Made by a program: the position numbers and the translations under genes
NCBI GenBank assembly: GCA_021736615.1
Contig: JAIPFN010000219.1
Location: 1 to 9,886, forward strand
Reading direction: 5' to 3'
Origin: Phycisphaerae bacterium
Lineage (GTDB): Bacteria; Planctomycetota; Phycisphaerae; Sedimentisphaerales; Anaerohalosphaeraceae
DNA length: 9,886 nt
Notes under the pieces: model-generated
The model's database searches: none
Seen by the model: only the letters and a program-made list of their open reading frames with translations
What the model was told of the DNA's origin: nothing
Part shown: piece by piece, positions 1-4,546 of the stretch
How positions within the stretch are numbered: the stretch's first letter is position 1
How the letters are laid out: every line of letters starts with the position of its first letter

Positions 1-153
1 GTTTTCTTTGTTTTTTTAACCGTTCATCTCTTGTCAAATTATTTATGGCGGTCAATTTGATTGTATTTGTTGAGTTTTTAATCGGGCCTTTGGCCCTTGC
101 CCCCTGTCGCTAAATGGTTTAGATGATTACCTTTGGCAATCGCTATTTTTATA

Positions 154-181
154 CTGGGTCCCGGATCAAGTCCGGAATGAC
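154..181. repeat. Dispersed palindromic repeat with CCGGATCAAGTCCGG core
   Basis: The core is a 5-bp inverted repeat, CCGGA/TCCGG, around a TCAAG loop, flanked by CTGGGTC on the left and AATGAC on the right. From memory, very similar intergenic palindromes (GGGTCAAGTCCGGGATGAC type) recur in many unrelated bacterial genomes. Only one copy lies in this window, so its repeat nature here rests on that recollection and has not been checked by search. Confidence 0.4.
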
Positions 182-208
182 AAAAAATGGAGGTGTTTTA
201 TTTTTGTT

Positions 209-273
209 GAGGTTTGGCGCCCTCCGCCTTTGGCGGTGGGCTTGACCCCGGGTTGGTGAACCCGGGGTTAATG
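209..273 (+). repeat. Repeat element R1, copy 1
   Basis: This element shares an ordered set of blocks with copy 2 (313-372): GAGGTTYGGCGCC, then CGCCTTTGGCG, then GGCTT, then GGGNTTGGTGAA, then CCGGGGTTAA. It holds two hairpins, CCGCC-TTT-GGCGG and the 9-bp stem CCCCGGGTT/AACCCGGGG with loop GGTG. This copy has the more perfect second stem, which suggests it is the less decayed of the pair. Confidence 0.6.
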
Positions 274-312
274 GTCGTGTGGATGCGACCGCGGAGACTT
301 GCGAAAATCTGG

Positions 313-372
313 GAGGTTCGGCGCCCGCCTTTGGCGGGCTTACCGCGGGATTGGTGAATCCGGGGTTAAATG
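313..372 (+). repeat. Repeat element R1, copy 2
   Basis: This is the second copy of the element at 209-273, 104 bp downstream in the same orientation. It has short deletions around the first hairpin. The first stem is intact and slightly longer (CCCGCC-TTT-GGCGGG, 324-338). The second stem around loop GGTG (353-356) has mismatches compared with copy 1. A duplicated or independently inserted REP/MITE-like element is the simplest reading. Confidence 0.55.
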
Positions 373-404
373 TGGGGTAAATTGCTTATTTTTCATTTAA
401 TTTC

Positions 405-433
405 TTGACTTTTTTGGGGTTGGACGGTAGATT
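405..433 (+). promoter_or_regulatory. Likely sigma-70 type promoter for rpsB-tsf
   Basis: TTGACT (405-410) matches the -35 consensus at five of six positions. It is separated by 17 bp from TAGATT (428-433), a four-of-six match to the -10 box. Transcription would begin near 440, leaving a leader of about 120 nt before the rpsB GTG. A second TATACT-like box at 449-454 has no good -35 partner. This is the only well-spaced promoter seen upstream of rpsB. Confidence 0.55.
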
Positions 434-484
434 ATCCCGATTACCCTCTATACTATGGGGGGTGAAATCACTTTCGGTGTGTTG

Positions 485-524
485 CCGGTAGTGCTAAACC
501 GGGCTTTTCGGCGTAGAAAACGCC
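485..524 (+). promoter_or_regulatory. Structured rpsB leader: two consecutive hairpins
   Basis: In the predicted 5' leader of rpsB two stem-loops follow one another: CCGGT/ACCGG with an 8-nt loop (485-502) and GGCGT-AGAAA-ACGCC (510-524). A T-rich stretch and the rpsB ribosome-binding site (546-553) follow. In several phyla uS2 represses its own rpsB-tsf mRNA through a structured leader. Whether this leader has that role is an inference: I do not recognise a specific published consensus in it. Confidence 0.35.
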
Positions 525-561
525 CATAATGTTACTTTTTTTATATTTGGAGGTTAGTTCT

Positions 562-1485
562 GTGAGCAAAGAACTGGCACGCGACCTAATCGGCGCAGGT
601 GTCCATTTTGGACACGGGGTCAGCCGCTGGAACCCGAAGATGGCTCCGTATATCTTCGGCAAACGCAGCAAGATCCATATCATCAATGTGAAGGAAACAC
701 TAAAAGGGCTTCTAATATCCAAAAAGCTCCTTGCCAACGTGGTTTCTTCGGGTAAAGACGTTGTTTTCGTAGGCACAAAAAGACAGGCCCAAAAGCCGGT
801 CCAAATGATCGCCGCAAAGACCGACATGCACTATGTCTCTGAGCGTTGGCTCGGCGGAATGCTGACTAACTTCCAGACAATCCGCAGTCAGCTTAAGAGG
901 CTTGAAGAGCTTGAAGCTATGGACAAAAGCGGCATGCTGGCCAAAGAAAGCAAAAAACAAGAAGCCAGACTGAAACGTGAAATGCGTAAGATATCGACAA
1001 ACCTTGGCGGGGTTCGCAATATGAACCGTCTTCCAGGAGCAGTTATCGTAATCGATACGAACAAAGAACACCTTGCACTTCGCGAAGCCAAAAAACTCGG
1101 GATCGTCACTATCGGCATTATCGATACGGACTCGGATCCGGACGAGGTGGACGTAGTGATCCCGGCTAACGATGACTCTATCAAAGCTATCGAAATTATC
1201 CTCGGTCAGCTCGGCCAGGCAGTAGCTTACGGCAAGACACAGTTCACGCCTGCAGGCGGGCCCGGCGGAGCACCAAAGGGACGCTCCAGAAGAGAATCGC
1301 TAGCAAGTGCAGGCGGCGGTAAAAAGCCGAAAGCACCAGGCGTCAAACCGGCTCCTCGTGCGATAAAGACCGATGAAGATGCTCCGGCGGCTCCAGCGGC
1401 TGCTCCTGAAGCTCCAGCGGCGGCACCAGAAGCTCCGGCTGCTCCGGAAACTCCGGCGGCACCTGAGGCACCGGCTGGCGAGTAA
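562..1485 (+). CDS. rpsB: 30S ribosomal protein S2 (uS2) with long Ala/Pro-rich C-terminal tail
   Basis: This is the small-subunit ribosomal protein uS2, which binds late in 30S assembly near the head-body junction and helps recruit bS1. The protein is 307 residues. The uS2 core is clear: GAGVHFGH near the N-terminus, RWNPKMAPYIFG, VLFVGTKRQAQ-like VFVGTKRQAQ, the hallmark RWLGGMLTNF, and VIPANDDSIKAIEIIL near residue 215. The start chosen is GTG at 562 because TTTGGAGG (546-553) lies 8 nt before it and the protein then begins MSKELARDLIGAGVHFGH as family members do. An upstream in-frame ATG at 529 lacks such support and would add 11 atypical residues. Residues from about 229 onward form an extra tail: a basic Gly/Lys part, then from about 271 a run of APEAPAA-type repeats. 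It is the first gene of a unit with tsf. Confidence 0.97.
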   Translation: MSKELARDLIGAGVHFGHGVSRWNPKMAPYIFGKRSKIHIINVKETLKGLLISKKLLANVVSSGKDVVFVGTKRQAQKPVQMIAAKTDMHYVSERWLGGMLTNFQTIRSQLKRLEELEAMDKSGMLAKESKKQEARLKREMRKISTNLGGVRNMNRLPGAVIVIDTNKEHLALREAKKLGIVTIGIIDTDSDPDEVDVVIPANDDSIKAIEIILGQLGQAVAYGKTQFTPAGGPGGAPKGRSRRESLASAGGGKKPKAPGVKPAPRAIKTDEDAPAAPAAAPEAPAAAPEAPAAPETPAAPEAPAGE

Positions 1486-1586
1486 TCTTAGTTGTGAGTT
1501 TTTATCCCTGTGCTTGCGCTTCGGGCTTTTGTTTGAGACATTGGTACGGGAAATTTGAAATTTAATTGAATACAGGAGTTATAGAA

Positions 1587-2447
1587 ATGGCAGAAATTAC
1601 AGCTGCAACCGTTATGAAGCTTCGCAAGATGAGCGGGCAAGGTATGATGGACTGCAAGGCGGCTCTTAAGGAATCCGGCGGGGACCTTGATGAGGCTATG
1701 GCAACGCTTCGCAAAAAAGGGCTGGCTACGCTGGCTAAGCGTGCGGGCCGGGATACGACAGAAGGAAAAGTAGTTAGCAATGTATGCGATGACGGCAAGA
1801 CGGCAGTTATTTGCAGCCTTTGCTGCGAGACCGACTTCGCGGCGAAAAGCGAAGACTTCGGCATTGTTGCCGGTCAACTGGTCGAATGCGCTATGGCTTG
1901 TTCGGCAGATGAGGGCACAGATGCCCTTCTGGCAACCGAAATCGACGGCAAAAAATTCGAGACTATCATCACTGATATGGTCAGCAAGACGGGCGAAAAG
2001 ACCGAACTTGGGGACTATATCAAGTATAAGATCGAAGGTTCGGGCGTTTTCGGCAACTATATCCACTTCAACAATAAGCTTGGTACTTTGGTTGAGATCG
2101 AGACGAGCAGTGACGATGTTTCCTGTGCTATCGCCGAGACAGCTAAGGAAATCGCGATGCATATCACCGCCAATAACCCGGTATCTGTCGATAGGGATTC
2201 GTTCGATCCTGCAGTTATCGAAAAGGAAAGAGAGATCGCCAGGGAACAGGTTAAGGATAAACCGGCTCAGATCATCGATAAGATCGTTGACGGTAAGATC
2301 GGTAAATTCCTGGCAGACAACTGCCTGGTCGACCAGGCTTTCGTCAAAGACGACAGCATGACGGTCGGAGAGGCCCTTGATAAGGCGGCAAAGGCCGCAG
2401 GCGGCACGGCGAAAATAAAACGTTTCGTACGTGTTGCAATCGGCTGA
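1587..2447 (+). CDS. tsf: Elongation factor Ts
   Basis: EF-Ts is the guanine-nucleotide exchange factor that recharges EF-Tu after each aminoacyl-tRNA delivery. The 286-residue product begins MAEITAATVMKLRKMSGQGMMDCKAAL, the UBA-like N-terminal domain. It carries the EF-Tu-contacting TDFAAKSEDF (the family TDFVA.N..F motif) at about residues 81-90. A later helical part has AKEIAMHITANNP and KPAQIIDKIVDGKIGKFLADNCLVDQAFVKD, the usual coiled-coil region. Start: ATG 1587 follows AGGAG (1574-1578) by 8 nt. An in-frame TTG at 1566 lies upstream of that site and is rejected. It is 101 bp after rpsB and ends just before a strong terminator, so rpsB-tsf is most likely one transcript. Length and motifs are ordinary for the family. 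Confidence 0.97.
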   Translation: MAEITAATVMKLRKMSGQGMMDCKAALKESGGDLDEAMATLRKKGLATLAKRAGRDTTEGKVVSNVCDDGKTAVICSLCCETDFAAKSEDFGIVAGQLVECAMACSADEGTDALLATEIDGKKFETIITDMVSKTGEKTELGDYIKYKIEGSGVFGNYIHFNNKLGTLVEIETSSDDVSCAIAETAKEIAMHITANNPVSVDRDSFDPAVIEKEREIAREQVKDKPAQIIDKIVDGKIGKFLADNCLVDQAFVKDDSMTVGEALDKAAKAAGGTAKIKRFVRVAIG

Positions 2448-2461
2448 TAAGATTGTATAAT

Positions 2462-2498
2462 AAGCATCGAAGACTTTGGTTTTCGGTGCTTTTTTTTT
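2462..2498 (+). terminator. Rho-independent terminator after tsf
   Basis: AGCATCGAA (2463-2471) pairs with TTCGGTGCT (2482-2490) in a 9-bp stem with one G-U pair and a 10-nt loop. It is followed at once by an uninterrupted T-tract to 2498. It lies 15 bp past the tsf stop and closes the rpsB-tsf unit. Confidence 0.88.
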
Positions 2499-2533
2499 GG
2501 GCTAATGTCGTGGTTGCTTAGTGTGTAATTAAC

Positions 2534-2560
2534 CATGAAGGACATGAAGAGCATGAAGGA
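2534..2560 (+). repeat. Tandem 9-mers of CATGAAGRR type, copy 1
   Basis: Three phased 9-bp units read CATGAAGGA, CATGAAGAG and CATGAAGGA, preceded by AAC. The same arrangement, again preceded by AAC, recurs at 7397-7432 before the YihY-family gene. Both copies lie on the coding strand within 100 bp of a start codon. No function is evident. Confidence 0.7.
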
Positions 2561-2577
2561 AAGAATTTAAAAAGATA

Positions 2578-2605
2578 AAAGGCGAATATCCAACATCCAC
2601 CAAGG
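2578..2605 (+). repeat. Heptamer repeat run before the zinc-ribbon gene
   Basis: Four phased 7-mers run AAAGGCG, AATATCC, AACATCC and ACCAAGG. They belong to the AATATCG/AACAAGG family seen also at 2822-2842, 2877-2904 and 3759-3793. The last unit provides the AAGG of the downstream Shine-Dalgarno sequence AAGGAG (2602-2607). Confidence 0.55.
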
Positions 2606-2615
2606 AGATGTGTTT

Positions 2616-2822
2616 ATGACCAAGAAACGATCTTTCCGTTTGGTCCGGCAGCATTGTCCGTTATGTAAATCGGATGATGTCTCTTTGCTGCAGTCGGTTA
2701 TAAATTATTTCATTGTTGCGATAGATGTGATAATTGCTTTGGCGTTTTTTCCGCTTTTTGCATACAAACTTAAATGCAAAAACTGCGGGCACAGGTATCA
2801 GGTCGATATTGAAAAGAGATAA
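2616..2822 (+). CDS. Small membrane protein with a zinc ribbon split by a hydrophobic segment
   Basis: This is an unnamed 68-residue protein. It has a basic N-terminus (MTKKRSFRLVRQH), a CPLC knuckle at residues 15-18, a long hydrophobic stretch at about 28-48 (VINYFIVAIDVIIALAFFPL) and a second knuckle CKNCGH at about 54-59, ending in a charged tail. The two CxxC pairs could bind one zinc ion if the hydrophobic part loops into or lies on the membrane, much as in the LITAF domain; no homology to LITAF is claimed. Start ATG 2616 follows AAGGAG by 8 nt; a GTG at 2610 is too close to that site. It sits alone between the tsf terminator and pyrH, 135 bp before the pyrH start, so it may be cotranscribed with pyrH. 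Its function is unknown. Confidence 0.8.
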   Translation: MTKKRSFRLVRQHCPLCKSDDVSLLQSVINYFIVAIDVIIALAFFPLFAYKLKCKNCGHRYQVDIEKR

Positions 2823-2842
2823 AGGATTAATATCCAATATGA
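2822..2842 (+). repeat. Short heptamer repeat run
   Basis: Three phased 7-mers run AAGGATT, AATATCC and AATATGA. They overlap the stop of the zinc-ribbon gene by its last base and belong to the family at 3759-3793. Short and degenerate on its own; support comes from the other copies. Confidence 0.4.
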
Positions 2843-2876
2843 AACCCCGACGTAAAGCCGGGACTTCGCTTTGCTC

Positions 2877-2904
2877 AGCAAGGGATATCGAATAACGAAG
2901 TTTA
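2877..2904 (+). repeat. Short heptamer repeat run before pyrH
   Basis: The phased 7-mers are AGCAAGG, GATATCG, AATAACG and AAGTTTA. The first three closely match AACAAGG, AATATCG and AATAACC of the run at 3759-3793. Confidence 0.45.
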
Positions 2905-2936
2905 AAGCCGGCAAGATGCCGGCGGTACATTGTACA
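2905..2936. repeat. REP-like hairpin directly upstream of pyrH
   Basis: GCCGGC (2907-2912), loop AAGAT, and GCCGGC (2918-2923) form a perfect GC stem. It is followed by GGTACATTGTACA, which contains the palindrome TGTACA. From memory, GCCGGC-loop-GCCGGC followed by GGTACA or GCTAC is a common dispersed element in bacterial spacers. It ends about 20 bp before the pyrH ATG and might affect translation of pyrH or act as a weak transcription pause; it is followed by T6 (2937-2942), so weak termination is also possible. Confidence 0.5.
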
Positions 2937-2957
2937 TTTTTTGACGGATCATTTATT

Positions 2958-3677
2958 ATGGCAGAAGTTAAGTATAAACGAGTTTTGCTTAAGCTTTCCG
3001 GTGAGAGCTTGTGTAAGGTTGGCGGGTTTGGGATCGATACCGAGGCCATCGAGCCTGTGGCAGAACGTATCGCGAAGATATGCCAGCTTGGTGCGGATGT
3101 GGCGATCGTTGTCGGCGGGGGGAATTTTCTTCGCGGGGCGACTTTTGCGAGCAAGAGCATTCCAAGGCATACCGCCGATTATATGGGGATGATGGCGACG
3201 GTGATTAACGCTTGTGCGTTGCGTGAGACGCTTGAAGCGTGCGGACAGCCTGCGCGGGTTATGAGCGCTATAGATGTGCCTGCTGTTTGCGAGCCGTTCA
3301 TCCGGCGGAATTGTCTGGAGCATTTTGAGCATGGCCGGGTTGTGATACTCGCCGGCGGGACGGGGAATCCTTTCTTTTCGACAGATACTTGTGCTGCACT
3401 CAGGGCCAGCGAAATAGGTGCCGACGTTATTATCAAGGCAACAAAGGTCGACGGAGTTTATACAGACGACCCGATGACTAATCCGGATGCCGTGCTTCTT
3501 GAGGAAATATCTTATCATAAAGTACTGCATGATTCGCTAAGAGTTTTCGATGCGGCGGCGATAAGCCTTTGCAGAGAAAATGGTATTCCTATCATAGTTC
3601 TGAATATATTCAAAGATGGTAATATCACTAAGGCGCTTTGCGGGGAAAAGATCGGGACTTTGATTAGCGAGGGGTGA
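2958..3677 (+). CDS. pyrH: Uridylate (UMP) kinase
   Basis: PyrH phosphorylates UMP to UDP with ATP in pyrimidine nucleotide synthesis; bacterial enzymes are usually hexameric, cytosolic and allosterically tuned by GTP and UTP. The 239-residue product matches the amino-acid kinase fold in order: KRVLLKLSGESL (phosphate loop), VVGGGNFLRG, RHTADYMGMMATVINA (UMP-binding region), VILAGGTGNPFFSTDT, and KATKVDGVYTDDP near residue 170 (nucleotide region). Length is normal for the family. ATG 2958 is chosen because the protein then begins MAEVKYKRVLLKLSGE like relatives. An in-frame start at 2871 would add 29 residues encoded by repeat DNA. The Shine-Dalgarno is weak (CGGA at 2945-2948), and a REP-like hairpin lies just upstream. 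The following gene, frr, is its usual neighbour. Confidence 0.97.
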   Translation: MAEVKYKRVLLKLSGESLCKVGGFGIDTEAIEPVAERIAKICQLGADVAIVVGGGNFLRGATFASKSIPRHTADYMGMMATVINACALRETLEACGQPARVMSAIDVPAVCEPFIRRNCLEHFEHGRVVILAGGTGNPFFSTDTCAALRASEIGADVIIKATKVDGVYTDDPMTNPDAVLLEEISYHKVLHDSLRVFDAAAISLCRENGIPIIVLNIFKDGNITKALCGEKIGTLISEG

Positions 3678-3760
3678 AAAGTGTGAAAATAAAAAGTGTG
3701 AAAAAAAATGGTGTGAAAAGTTTGAAAGGTGTTAAAGGTTTAAAAGGTTTGACGGGTGAA
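3677..3760 (+). repeat. Purine-rich tandem repeat, 9-bp phase, between pyrH and frr
   Basis: Starting in the last base of the pyrH stop codon, the DNA reads in phased blocks: AAAAGTGTG, two 15-mers ending in GTGTG, then AAAAGTTTG, AAAGGTGTT, AAAGGTTTA, AAAGGTTTG and ACGGGTGAA. The 9-bp spacing and the AAAGGTG core match the in-frame repeat inside the AsmA-like gene (4964-5026). Nearly every non-purine in the block is T. Confidence 0.7.
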
Positions 3761-3793
3761 TAACCAATATCGAACAAGGAATATCGAATGGCG
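3759..3793 (+). repeat. Heptamer repeat run before frr
   Basis: Five phased 7-mers run AATAACC, AATATCG, AACAAGG, AATATCG and AATGGCG. This is the clearest copy of the dispersed heptamer family in the window, and it abuts the 9-mer array. Confidence 0.65.
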
Positions 3794-3798
3794 ATTTT

Positions 3799-3825
3799 TT
3801 AAAGGTGCGTGACCCCTTTATTTTT
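3799..3825 (+). terminator. Weak terminator-like hairpin between pyrH and frr
   Basis: AAAGG (3801-3805) can pair with CCTTT (3815-3819) across a short GTG/GAC-rich centre, and TATTTTT follows. The stem is A/T-closed and short, so it is at best a weak or partial terminator. From memory, AAAGGTGNNNGACCCCTTT hairpins occur as dispersed repeats in many bacterial genomes, so this may be a repeat element instead. Confidence 0.35.
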
Positions 3826-3857
3826 AAGTGTTTAACTTTAGAATTGGAGAAGATTTT

Positions 3858-4418
3858 ATGCCAACACGAGAAATTATTAAAACACATGAAGACAGTATGA
3901 AGCATAGTATCGAGCATCTTCAGCATGAGCTTAAGGGTATTCGTACCGGTCGTGCGAATACGGGTCTTATCGACCATGTTCGGGTCGATTACTACGGTTC
4001 GCCGACTCCGGTTAATCAGCTTGCGACGGTTTCGGCTCCTGACGCGACTTCCATCTTGATCAAACCTTTCGATCCGTCCAGCGTTAAGGATATTGTCAAA
4101 GCACTGACAACGAGCGATCTTAACCTTCCGGTTAACCCGGACGGCAAGGTTATTCGTCTGTCGATCCCCCCGCTTAGCGAGGAAAGACGTAAGCAGTTCG
4201 TCGTGCAGGTCAAAAACTGCGGAGAAAATGCAAAAGTGAGCATTCGCAACGTCCGCAGAGACGCTAATAAGCAGCTTGACGACGAGCAAAAAAGTAAACT
4301 CATCTCCGAAGATGACCGAGATAAGGGCAAGAGGGATATCGACGATCTGACGAAAGATTACACCAAGCAGATCGATGATGCTATAAAAGCGAAGTCAGAA
4401 GAAATTATGAATGATTAG
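3858..4418 (+). CDS. frr: Ribosome recycling factor
   Basis: RRF works with EF-G to split the post-termination ribosome into subunits. The 186-residue product has the family's L-shaped two-domain layout: an N-terminal helix with HELKGIRTGRAN; a beta domain with VRVDYYGSPTPVNQLATVSAPDATSILIKPFD; NLPVNPDGKVIRLSIPPLSEERRKQ at about residues 90-115; and long C-terminal helices with KVSIRNVRRDANKQL. Length is typical (about 185). ATG 3858 is preceded by TGGAGA (3845-3850) at 7 nt; an upstream in-frame start at 3828 would place this Shine-Dalgarno inside the gene. It follows pyrH by 180 bp of repeat DNA, whereas in many bacteria the two are much closer. Confidence 0.97.
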   Translation: MPTREIIKTHEDSMKHSIEHLQHELKGIRTGRANTGLIDHVRVDYYGSPTPVNQLATVSAPDATSILIKPFDPSSVKDIVKALTTSDLNLPVNPDGKVIRLSIPPLSEERRKQFVVQVKNCGENAKVSIRNVRRDANKQLDDEQKSKLISEDDRDKGKRDIDDLTKDYTKQIDDAIKAKSEEIMND

Positions 4419-4423
4419 ACCAG

Positions 4424-4447
4424 CATGGGCATAGCCCATCCTACCAT
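4424..4447. repeat. Palindromic repeat R2, copy 1
   Basis: ATGGGC-ATA-GCCCAT (4425-4439) forms a perfect 6-bp hairpin and is followed by CCTACCAT. A second copy at 8929-8952 matches at 21 of 24 positions. It begins 6 bp after the frr stop. A T8 run lies at 4455-4462, 15 nt beyond the stem, too far for a standard intrinsic terminator. Confidence 0.7.
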
Positions 4448-4474
4448 ACAAGTATTTTTTTTCATGATCGCTTT

Positions 4475-4508
4475 TAGCCCGGCGCCGTCGCTTTGGGCTA
4501 TTGTTTTC
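4475..4508 (+). terminator. Candidate terminator after frr
   Basis: TAGCCC (4475-4480) pairs with GGGCTA (4495-4500) around a 14-nt loop that can fold further (GCG/CGC). TTGTTTTCC follows directly. The stem is GC-rich but short and the T-tract is interrupted. It would separate frr from the AsmA-like gene. Confidence 0.42.
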
Positions 4509-4520
4509 CCTCATGAACTT

Positions 4521-4526
4521 TATAAT
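4521..4526 (+). promoter_or_regulatory. TATAAT box before the AsmA-like gene
   Basis: This is a perfect -10 hexamer 20 bp before the ATG at 4547. No good -35 lies 16-18 bp upstream. If used, transcription would start near 4533, immediately before the Shine-Dalgarno AAGGGA (4534-4539), giving a very short leader. Confidence 0.33.
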
Positions 4527-4546
4527 TTTTCTTAAGGGATATTGCG

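Larger units (their letters stand above)
1..404. other. Gene-free, hairpin-rich region upstream of rpsB
   Basis: No reading frame with a plausible ribosome-binding site or recognisable product was found in this stretch on either strand. It contains several short GC-rich palindromes: GGGCC-TTT-GGCCC (84-96), CCGGA-TCAAG-TCCGG (161-175), CCGCC-TTT-GGCGG (224-236), a 9-bp stem CCCCGGGTT/AACCCGGGG with loop GGTG (246-267) and CCCGCC-TTT-GGCGGG (324-338). None is directly followed by a T-tract, so they look like dispersed repeat elements rather than terminators. I see no tRNA or other RNA gene. Confidence 0.6.

Noticed and set aside
529..561. Upstream ATG as the rpsB start
   Set aside because: No ribosome-binding site precedes it, the strong GGAGG lies downstream of it, and the extra residues do not resemble uS2.
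1501..1540. Possible attenuator hairpin between rpsB and tsf
   Set aside because: Only three or four G-C pairs form around a large loop and the T-tract is short, which is too weak to report as a terminator.
2871..2957. Longer pyrH start at 2871
   Set aside because: The extra 29 residues are coded by a heptamer run and a REP-like hairpin, and the protein aligns with the family from ATG 2958.
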